Of a stretch of DNA of 24,085 nt, positions 17,941 through 24,085 are shown one piece after another. Position numbers and translations under genes: made by a program. Origin of the DNA: Bremia lactucae (Eukaryota; Oomycota; Peronosporomycetes; Peronosporales; Peronosporaceae). Location: the NCBI RefSeq assembly GCF_004359215.1, contig NC_090610.1, positions 11,848,763 to 11,872,847 on the forward strand, read 5' to 3'. Position 1 is the first letter of the stretch, and each line of letters begins with the position of its first letter. The notes beneath the pieces are model-generated. The model worked only from the letters and a program-made list of their open reading frames with translations, searched no databases and was not told the origin of the DNA.

Positions 17941-19065
17941 AGGTAACAACAAGTTTGCGACGGATCATCGGAATTTGAAGGTGAAATTTGCACTAAGTCG
18001 TCGTGCAGACAGGCCAAAACTATTTTTCTCGCTCTGCCTTCATATCCATTACAGTGATATCTGACATCTGTCGAGCACTTGTGAATACTTAACTACTTGA
18101 CCGGATGGTTTCTGTATTCTCATGTCACGTTCTTATTAAGGATGGAGAAGCTTCCTGATTCTTATCGGCAGCTTCGCTAGCTTCAATTTCAGCAACCGAC
18201 ATAGCCTCCTCTAGAGCCCGATCAAGATGAAAAGGCATTATTTCTTTGTGTTTTCATTTTGTTTGGGTACTATTGTTTCTATATTTAGAGATAACTTGAA
18301 ACAATTTAGCCAATCAGAGGTGGTAATAGCCAAAACGTTTATGACAATAGTCAAAACGTCTGTTGCAATAGTCGCATCCATTGAACTATTGTGTAACAGT
18401 TCTGCCAAAATTGTTAAACTATATATATCCTCTCTTGTGTGTTTAGGAGATATATATTTTTTGATAATCATAATTTACACGGAAGCAAAGATTAAAAAAT
18501 TTCCAATAAAGTTAGGAATACAATACACCAGCTAACAATTCAAATACGCATATTTGCTTATATTTCATATCTAGCTACAAATTAATTACAAATGAAGCTT
18601 GAATTTCGCGCTTCCTCCGAGCAAGTGCCGTGAAACTCCGTCACACATAGCAGTACTTTGTCGTCCGTTCACGACTGTGGATCCAATCGAATCTGTGAGC
18701 GAAGCATTAGGCTGATTTTGTAAGGATTTCGATGTATGCGTGCAAGATCGGTAATTTGCCATTCGGTTTCCGAGCTCATTAATGGATCTTGCACGCACAA
18801 AAACACTTGATTGCAGCGACTATTTCAACCCAAACCCTGAATTATCGTAAAAATGTAATGGTGGCGGGTGATACTGAGATATGCCCCATAGACCTGACAT
18901 AATATTGGTAGTCTCAATGGCGGCCATTTGCTCGCCGGATGACAGAAATGCTAAAAGGGCTACCAATATCTAATTCCCACCTGTATTTTTTCTCGACAGC
19001 AGTCTTGCTTCTTACGCTGCCAAAAAAGTAACTATCTTGATAATTCTCTTACATTTCAGTCTTTT
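17941..19065. other. AT-rich spacer between element B and the solo LTR, no supported gene
   Basis: 1.1 kb without a recognised gene. It contains a 102-codon plus frame at 18227-18535 with a hydrophobic start (listed separately), a weak minus frame at 18586-18798, and a small inverted repeat: ATATTGGTAG near 18902 and CTACCAATAT near 18961, about 50 bp apart. At 18142 the sequence ATGGAGAAGCTTCCTGA resembles the gag start region of element B at 11341 (ATGGAGGAGTTTCCTGA), but the flanks do not align. Confidence 0.5.
18227..18535 (+). CDS. Weak hypothetical ORF, 102 aa, with 7-residue repeats
   Basis: The frame opens with MKRHYFFVFSFCLGTIVSIF, a hydrophobic stretch that could act as a signal peptide or membrane anchor. 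Residues about 32-52 derive from three imperfect 21-bp tandem repeats (18325, 18346, 18367), read as VVIAKTF, MTIVKTS and VAIVASI. A second hydrophobic segment lies near residues 70-83 (VCLGDIYFLIIIIY). Composition is AT-rich like the surrounding spacer. No RXLR or other effector motif is seen. I do not recognise it; a chance frame in AT-rich DNA is equally possible. Confidence 0.2.
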   Translation: MKRHYFFVFSFCLGTIVSIFRDNLKQFSQSEVVIAKTFMTIVKTSVAIVASIELLCNSSAKIVKLYISSLVCLGDIYFLIIIIYTEAKIKKFPIKLGIQYTS

Positions 19066-19583
19066 TGTAACGGGCACCCTTTGCTAGTGCTGATGTGTAC
19101 TAGTTAACCTTATTAGAAACCTTCCTCTGTACCACCTCATCTACACTGATTACAGTGTAGATGAGGTGGTACAGAGGAAGGTTTCTATTTAGCTAAGGCT
19201 CTTTAGCTACCAACGGTAATTTAAGAATAAGAATTAGGGAAAAGTAAATTTGTATCAATATAATTCGTTTCCCACGTAACGATCTTGTATCTACTACTGA
19301 CTTTATTGTATAAATAACAAATTGTGTATGGCGCCTACTTACGTACCGCACAATCGTGTCTTGGGATGATTGGCGGGGTTATCTTAACTAAAATCAGCCA
19401 ATCAATAGAAATGATGTCTTGGAGCGTCAATTTTGCCAAAATTGGTAATATTGGAACTGTTTGGTCAAATCATTAATATAGATAGTAAACTTGTACTTCT
19501 TTATCTATTTACTCTTATAGGAAATATTACTTTAATTTTGCTCTTATCGGAACAATATTTATGTAACGTGACACCCCGTTACA
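19066..19583 (-). repeat. Solo LTR, minus orientation (518 bp), family-A related
   Basis: The minus strand starts TGTAACGGGGTGTCACGTTACA at 19583 (ends as in the left LTR) and finishes with GGGTGCCCGTTACA at 19066. No primer-binding site follows its inner end, so there is no attached internal region. Flanking bases (CTTTT / ATTTT) are T-rich and do not prove a target duplication. Upstream on the minus strand, AAGGGAAG lies near 19597-19604, so a 3' LTR of a lost element is also possible. It contains the palindrome at 19114-19187. Confidence 0.75.
19114..19187. repeat. Perfect 35-bp inverted repeat with 4-nt loop
   Basis: Left arm 19114-19148 and right arm 19153-19187 are exact reverse complements, separated by ATTA at 19149-19152. 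The arms include CTTCCTCTGTACCACCTCAT. The family-A 3' LTR has CTTCCTCTGCACGTAC followed by a short hairpin at the corresponding place, so the long palindrome probably grew from that region. Confidence 0.95.
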
Positions 19584-20151
19584 ATTTTTTTACTTCCCTT
19601 AATAACGACTATAGGAATATTGTACCCGATTGCCAGTACTTATTTCAATAAGTACACCTGCTGTTGTGGTCAGGTTCTTAGCTCGCTCAAGCAAGATCAA
19701 CTGAGATCATAAATTAGACCGAGCATACTTTCTAGCTGCGGGAATAGTTACTCGGGTCTTACTTCTTTGCGCCCTCTTAAGCGTCATACCTCACAATCAT
19801 GTCCGTTAATATGCGACCGGGGTACTAAGCTTCGTGTTCAGAGTTTAATTGGCGAGTACACACCGTGGTAAAGACGCGCAGGCTCTGTGGGTAGCAAATA
19901 CAACATCTTAAGAAGTAAAACCAGAACATATTAAAAACACTGACAATTACAGAAGATAGCCCTAACTTTGAGGGTGCATGAGGCGACAGCAACTCGAAAA
20001 TTTCAACTTAAGGCATTGTGGTAAATTTCTTTATTTTTGCAGAACTTTAAGTTAACGGAGATGTACGTTACACCTATGTTTGTATAGGGTAGGGTTTGTA
20101 TGAAACTTTCCATGTACATATTACTTCCAAATCGATATCTACAGAGGTAAT
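19584..20151. other. Unassigned sequence
   Basis: About 570 bp with no convincing coding frame or known repeat. A minus-strand frame of 77 codons at 20003-20236 overlaps the hairpin and LTR fragment to its right and looks like chance. Confidence 0.5.
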
Positions 20152-20213
20152 ATCCGCCAAGGTACTCGGTGGAATATCTTGTAAGGAGGAATCCACCGGA
20201 TACCTTGGCGGAT
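20152..20213. repeat. 22-bp imperfect inverted repeat next to an LTR fragment
   Basis: Arms 20152-20173 and 20192-20213 pair with two mismatches around an 18-nt loop (core CCGCCAAGGTA / TACCTTGGCGG). The right arm ends exactly where the LTR fragment appears to start. Confidence 0.85.
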
Positions 20214-20415
20214 GCGGGTGGGGGGTCCCGTAACATAAATAGTATTTCCTATTATTGGAATAAAAAGTATTTTTTCTTATGGATGACTAAACAGTTCCAA
20301 TATTACAAAATTTAGTAACATCAACGAAAACAAAAATTTGTTCTCATTAGTTGGTTAATTTATGTTCAAATCGACCCCGCCAATCGTTATACAAGACACG
20401 ATAAGGCGGTGCGCA
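20213..20415 (+). repeat. Truncated plus-strand LTR, related to the solo LTR
   Basis: From TGCGGGTGGGGGGTCCCGTA it aligns with the reverse complement of 19583 leftwards: CGTAACATAAAT, AAACAGTTCCAATATTAC, CCCCGCCAATC and AAGACACGAT occur in both in the same order and spacing. The match ends near 20415, where inverted gag text begins. With the solo LTR it forms an inverted pair about 0.6 kb apart. Confidence 0.7.
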
Positions 20416-20825
20416 AGGAGGCGCAACGATAAGCATCCGAGTGGGCAATTGCCTGTTTCAGGCTAAAGTCCTCCTGTTCCGCTATAGAGATTGCTTGGTC
20501 GAGCGACTTTATTCTAGCCGGAACAGGCGGGTCTTAACAGGTCCGTCCGCAGGACCTTTAATAAAGACAGTTACCTGTGTTTGTTCATCAATTGGATGAC
20601 TTACGATACAACTGGCCAGGTATCGTGTATGTTGGACATAAGCGCGTAAATCACGCGTGCCCCTGCTTCAAAATCAGGAACTCGGCTCGAGCCCGGAATT
20701 CGGCACGTGGCGGCTCAAATTTTTGTCTAAGCCGGGTCTTAAAGACCTCATACGACCCAAAGACTGACGGGTTGTGAAGCTTGAGCCCCAAGGCCCAAGA
20801 TTAGGCACGTCCGGCTAAGTTGGTC
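20416..20825 (-). pseudogene. Inverted middle part of gag, region C
   Basis: The minus strand from 20825 reads SNLAGRA, a stop, SWALGLKLHNPSVFGSYEVF, then KFEPPRAEFRARAEF and, in other frames, VTVFIKGPADGPVKTRLFRL and AEQEDFSLKQAI. This corresponds to the gag of element A from about 3855 to 4250. The neighbouring plus-strand gag text begins at 20828 with the part that should follow, so the segment is flipped in place within a family-A gag. Several stops. Confidence 0.8.
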
Positions 20826-21185
20826 ACCAAGACGACAAGGAAACGGAGGTTCAGAACCCATGGATCTCTCGTATGTTGAGAGCGATAAGCCTCGCTCTTC
20901 AAGTAACAAACTATTTCAAAAATGTAATCGTTTTTTAAAGATGGGCCACTACGCCTATGAGTGTAGTGCCCCACAACAGTGCCTAAAAACACTTAGAGAA
21001 AAGACCGACCTCTCCCTAGGAAAGCGGAGGACGTGGATTCGACGCTGTTGCAAATTCGCAACGGCGAGGCGGATCGTCAAAAAACGGTCGGGGCGGAGCA
21101 CCCTACTGATCCAGCAACGTCTAGAAGATTTTGCAGGCCTTTCGACGAAAGTTGCTCCTCCCACACAAACATTGTGTATTTGCCC
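20826..21185 (+). pseudogene. C-terminal gag (nucleocapsid), region C
   Basis: Frame from 20860: MDLSYVESDKPRSSSNKLFQ, then KCNRFLKMGHYAYEC. Aligned with 4290-4400 of element A. The zinc knuckle keeps the His (GHY) that element A lost, but its second Cys has become Phe. The frame runs to a TGA at 21196-21198. Confidence 0.8.
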
Positions 21186-21655
21186 CACCAGAGGATGAGG
21201 TCAACCTCATCACACTGAAAATTATGGTGGCAAATAATTTGTCACTAAAGTCCCTTGTCAATTGTGGGGCATCGAAAAGTTTCATCTGACGCCAATCGCT
21301 AGATGACCGCAGACTCAAATTTGTTGAGCGCAATATCCCTCTAACGAGGATGACAGTGCGCCTAGCAGCAGGCCATCTGTAACGGTTAAGAAACGTGTAG
21401 CTGGTATACAATACACGTTAAAGGGTAAACAGTACGATGATGATTTCATCGTAATAGATTTGGATGACAAATTTGATGTATCTTTGGATTACCATGGCCC
21501 AGAAAGTACGAGCCATGCATAAATTGGCAGCATCAAGCTGTGACGATCCCTGTCTCTTGTTCTATCAGACATCCAACTGATGAAAGCCTTGGAGCGTCCG
21601 CAAGCGTGTGGATGTCCTACGCGTGTGTGCGATGGTCTCACTTGTGGGATCATTG
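21186..21655 (+). pseudogene. Protease of region C, first tandem copy
   Basis: Reads EVNLITLKIMVANNLSLKSL, then VNCGASKSFI with the catalytic Asp replaced by Asn (codon 21260-21262, AAT), a stop, RQSLDDRRLKFVERNIPLTR and MTVRLAAG. The second block is present as FIVIDLDDKFDV, in another frame, without the full IxGLPW. It ends in linker text NVLERPQACGCP-like (LERPQACGCPTRVCDGLTC) at about 21590-21645. Together with the next entry it forms a duplication offset by about 456 bp. Confidence 0.75.
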
Positions 21656-21679
21656 CACTCACTCGTAGGACATCCACAC
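21656..21679. repeat. 24-nt foldback sequence at the duplication junction
   Basis: This stretch is the exact reverse complement of 22061-22084 in the second copy, and pairs with 21606-21629 in the first copy with two mismatches. It sits precisely between the two protease copies. Confidence 0.85.
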
Positions 21680-21683
21680 TTTA

Positions 21684-22060
21684 GTGGCAAATAGATTGTC
21701 ACTAAAATCCCTAGTCGATTGTGGGGCGTCTAAAATTTTTGTTAGACGCCATTCGCTAGATGATCACAGATCAAATTTATTGAGCGCGATATCCCTCTAA
21801 CGAGGATGACAGTGCGCCTAGCAGCAGGCCATCTGTAACGGTTAAGAAACGTGTAGTTGGTATACAATACACGTTAAAGGGTAAGCAGTACGATGATGAT
21901 TTCATCGTACTAGGTTTGGATGACAAATTTGATGTCATCCGTGGATTACCATGGCCCAGAAAGTACGAGCCATGCATAATTGGCAGCATCAAGCCGTGAC
22001 GATGCTTGTCTCTTGTTGATCAGATACCTAACTGATAAACGTCTTGGAGCGTCCGCAAGC
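21684..22060 (+). pseudogene. Protease of region C, second tandem copy
   Basis: Starts at GTGGCAAAT (21684), matching 21227 of the first copy. The active site VDCGAS is intact here (Asp codon 21717-21719). Long stretches are identical to the first copy, for example GAGGATGACAGTGCGCCTAG and CACGTTAAAGGGTAA. It retains DDDFIVLGLDDKFDVIRGLP followed by WPRKYEPCIIGSIK-type text in the second protease block. Frame breaks near 21780 and 21830. Confidence 0.8.
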
Positions 22061-22340
22061 GTGTGGATGTCCTACGAGTGAGTGCGATGGTCTCACTTGT
22101 CTGTCGGTCGTTTGCATGACTGCATAGGACCTCAGTGTGAGAACCCAACACACAGTGGAGATAGATCCCGACGGCTGTGCACAAACACAGGCAGCGTCGG
22201 AGGTCCACCAATGTGACGTGAGCATAATTACCGAAGGCTGTGCACAAGCACAGGCAGCGTCATAGTTCGACCACTCGAATAAGATGCGCAGTACAAACAA
22301 GAAAGCTTGCTTCAACAGCAACATCCAAAAAAAATATTCA
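22061..22340 (+). pseudogene. Cys-rich protease-RT linker with a 21-codon repeat
   Basis: Continues from the protease as CGCPTSECDGLTC, then a repeated unit of 63 bp beginning at 22173 and 22236: GCAQTQAASEVH and GCAQAQAAS. The period is exactly 21 codons and both units are in the same frame. The 3' part reads FDHSNKMRSTNKKACF. Element A has no equivalent, so it lost this stretch or region C gained it. Function unknown. Confidence 0.6.
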
Positions 22341-22860
22341 ACGCCTGTCTATAAGAGACAGTGCGAAAATCCTTGATCGACTTGATAGTCGATCGAAGAG
22401 GCTATCGCTGTAGTAGCGCAACCACAGTTAAAGGCAGTTGGGGAGGATTCTCTACAAATAAAACTTAAGGAAATAAGTTTCCAAGAACCTGTGGGAATAA
22501 ATTCCCAGAAACCTGTGGTCAAAGGCTTTCAGGTCCTTCGGAATCAAGTTCCAAGGAAAGCTGAGACATTGAATGTCTTAATAAACAACGGATCAAGTGT
22601 AGGCAGTTATACTTGATCTGATAGCGCCCTCGACGTTAGCTTCGGAGAAATTCAATTGCCAACGCTAGAACCGAAACGGTTCTGGCGTGATCTGCGTAGT
22701 GGCAAAATCAAGCAGATCTGGATTTTTGTCACAGATGACAAGTACGTGGCCGATATTCGGTCGGCAATCGTATTTTCCCGAGAACGAACGGGTTCTCAGC
22801 AGCTCATCGATGGACGGAAGTGTCCTCGATGAGAAGACTCGGATTGAACGTTTTACGTCC
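22341..22860 (+). pseudogene. Protease-RT linker, region C
   Basis: Text with shifting frames: AIAVVAQPQLKAVGEDSLQI, QEPVGINSQKPVVKGFQVL, ETLNVLINNGSSVGSY, IWIFVTDDKYVADIRSAIVF, ENERVLSSSSMDGSVLDEKT. Parallel to 5100-5550 of element A. Within it, 22699-22808 is the closest relative in this window of the pol fragment inserted in the LTR at 2969. Confidence 0.75.
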
Positions 22861-23294
22861 CAATCCTGGGAGTCTTTGAATACAATCTTTTTATGTAAGG
22901 ATATGATCGAATGCAAGGATGTATTTCCTGAATCTGTATCGTGCGAGCTGCCTAAGGATAAAGGCACTCGACACGAAATCGACCTGATACCAGGTTCGAA
23001 ATACTATGTCATGAAGCAGTGGCCATTTCCTCTTGAGGAAGTATTAGTGATCGACAAATTCTCTGCGAATCGCTTAACATCGGGCGACTCAACCTCCTCA
23101 CATAGCTCTCGGACATTATGTGCGCGTAAGCAACAGGAGGAAGGCGGCTTGTGCATGTGTTCAATAAAATGGTCGCTGCAACGGTTCCGGCTCAAACTCC
23201 GATGCAACTAAAAGACGTAATCGTTGATAGTATGTCAAAGAGTACCATCTTTTCGTCAATGGTTCTGATGGATGGACTATATCAGATCCTTTAG
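22861..23294 (+). pseudogene. Truncated reverse transcriptase, region C
   Basis: Reads CKDVFPESVSCELPKDKGTR, HEIDLIPGSKYYVMKQWPFP, LEEVLVIDKFSANRLTSGDS and STSSHSSRTLCARK, then frame changes, and ends with SMVLMDGLYQIL and a stop at 23293-23295. In VLMDG the position of the first catalytic Asp (DLMDG in element A) is Val. The sequence stops abruptly and is followed by gag text on the other strand. Confidence 0.8.
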
Positions 23295-24064
23295 GCAGCT
23301 CCAAACGGAACAGGTGGGTCTTTACCGGACCATCCGTAAGCCCTTGCATGAACACCGTACTCAACGTGTGTTCATGGACTGGGTTGTTTGTGACACAACT
23401 CGCTAAGAGTCGTATGTTGTCGACTTCTCGGACTCATCGATTCAGCAACAATCGATCCTTACCGTCACCTGAGTAGAAAATATTTTAATAAAAATTATTT
23501 AAAAAAAATAGTAGAAGGAAGTATCCCACTTCACTAAGCGTGAACATCACGCTTGCCTTGCTTGAGTTTCAAAAGCTCTGATCGAGCTCCAAACTCAGCC
23601 CTAGGCGGTTCAAATGTCTGTTGGAGCCGGGCTTTAAAAGCCTTCAGCAACCCAAAGACATGTGGGTCGCGCAACTTCAAGCCAAGTGCTCAAGTTTTGG
23701 CACGACCTGCCAAATTTGACTAAGCAAATGCGACTTGCATTTGCTCGTCGACGATATGACGAGCCCCTATGGCATCGTCCAACTCGACGAACCATCTTAA
23801 GTGGCAGTCTTCTTCGACTCCACTATACTTAGAGATATCAATCTTTAAGGTTTCGGGACGTCGCGTGTGCGTTATCCCAGGTACAGGGGTCTGTACCGTT
23901 GTGACCACAACAGTTCTGCCTGTTGAGAGCCTTGCTGATTCAGCAAGGCTTCGCCTCGTCAAGTTCATGTTGTATAAACTTGGCGATGGCTGAATGGAAG
24001 GCATCTCCGTCCAAACCAGACAGCATGGCCAAGATGGCATCGTTCCCTACGGTCGAACTCATTC
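23295..24064 (-). pseudogene. gag in reverse orientation at right edge
   Basis: From 24064 leftwards the minus strand matches the gag of element A from about 3500 to 4175. Text includes FIQHELDEAKPC-like sequence (near 23955, with a small deletion of the MKEKVA stretch), VQTPVPGITHTRRPETLKID, CHLRWFVELDDAIGARHIVD (about 23755-23815), and, further left, FEPPRAEFGARSELLKLKQG. An AT-rich insert at about 23417-23538 interrupts it, after which gag continues with TLSTVFMQGLTDGPVKTHLF (23310-23370). A TAG near 23718 and other stops break it. Confidence 0.8.
23417..23538. other. AT-rich insert within gag
   Basis: About 120 bp with TTTTAATAAAAATTATTT and an A-run, not found in the other gag copies, placed between sequences that are about 10 bp apart in element A (4030-4050). 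No terminal repeats or coding content seen. Origin unknown. Confidence 0.6.
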
Positions 24065-24085
24065 GTTCGACCGTAGGAAAAGATG
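24046..24085. repeat. Start of a gag foldback (inverted repeat) at right edge
   Basis: CCTACGGTCGAAC (24046-24058) and GTTCGACCGTAGG (24065-24077) are exact reverse complements around a 6-nt centre. To the right edge, 24065-24085 matches plus-strand gag (compare 3508-3528) better than the sequence expected upstream of gag at this point. The arms continue beyond the window. Confidence 0.6.

Noticed and set aside
17941..18200. Second tandem copy of element B after its 3' LTR, because ATGGAGAAGCTTCCTGA at 18142 resembles the gag start at 11341
   Set aside because: No primer-binding site follows the LTR, spacing differs (about 200 against 58 nt) and the flanks do not align.
18586..18798. Minus-strand 70-codon frame containing RHLL, considered as an RXLR-type effector
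   Set aside because: No signal peptide, RHLL is not RXLR, no dEER motif and no downstream domain.
20003..20236. 77-codon minus-strand frame as a gene
   Set aside because: It runs through a hairpin and an LTR boundary and has no recognisable domain.
21606..21679. Small terminal-inverted-repeat transposon (MITE) in the protease duplication
   Set aside because: The left arm is ordinary linker coding sequence also present at 22061-22084, and the right arm is its reverse complement. A foldback at the duplication junction explains it without a transposon.
22061..22340. Foreign insertion between protease and linker of region C
   Set aside because: The plus strand reads in frame from the protease into Cys-rich linker text with a 21-codon repeat, so it is more likely part of the polyprotein that element A has lost.

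Overview
The window looks like a gene-poor, transposon-dense stretch of an oomycete nuclear genome (Peronosporales type, Phytophthora or downy mildew). The evidence is one host gene with three short introns of 56-70 nt, set among decayed Ty3/Gypsy retrotransposons. Two of these carry integrase-chromodomain polyproteins of a kind I associate with oomycete genomes. The organism call rests on recognition of protein style, not on a search.

Layout. 1-822: the 5' end of a minus-strand Gypsy element (gag start, primer-binding site, LTR) that runs off the left edge. 823-2842: the only host gene, a SIL1-type ER nucleotide-exchange factor in four exons, squeezed between two divergently oriented LTRs; its start codon lies 48 bp from one of them. 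2843-10103: element A, a nearly full-length plus-strand Gypsy element (LTR, PBS, gag, protease, RT, RNase H, integrase, chromodomain, a possible antisense ORF, PPT, LTR). It is inactivated by many stops and by loss of the RT YxDD box. 10104-10814: unassigned sequence. 10815-17940: element B, a second Gypsy family with its own LTRs, also dead, with part of its protease inverted in place. 17941-19065: unassigned AT-rich sequence. 19066-19583: a solo minus-strand LTR holding a perfect 35-bp palindrome. 19584-20212: unassigned. 20213-24085: region C, a scrambled family-A element: truncated LTR, inverted gag segment, gag end, protease duplicated in tandem, linker, truncated RT, then gag in reverse orientation to the window edge.

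How the parts relate. The retroelement genes were once gag-pol units: capsid/nucleocapsid, protease, RT, RNase H, and an integrase with a chromodomain that directs insertion to chromatin. No copy here looks able to move by itself. The most interesting pattern is the repeated occurrence of inverted-copy rearrangements inside these elements (inverted protease, inverted gag, a 24-nt foldback at a duplication junction, a palindromic LTR, a tail-to-tail RT/gag join, a foldback at the right edge), together with an LTR that has gained a piece of pol. I found no tRNA, rRNA or CRISPR array, and no clear novel system beyond these rearrangements and possible antisense ORFs.
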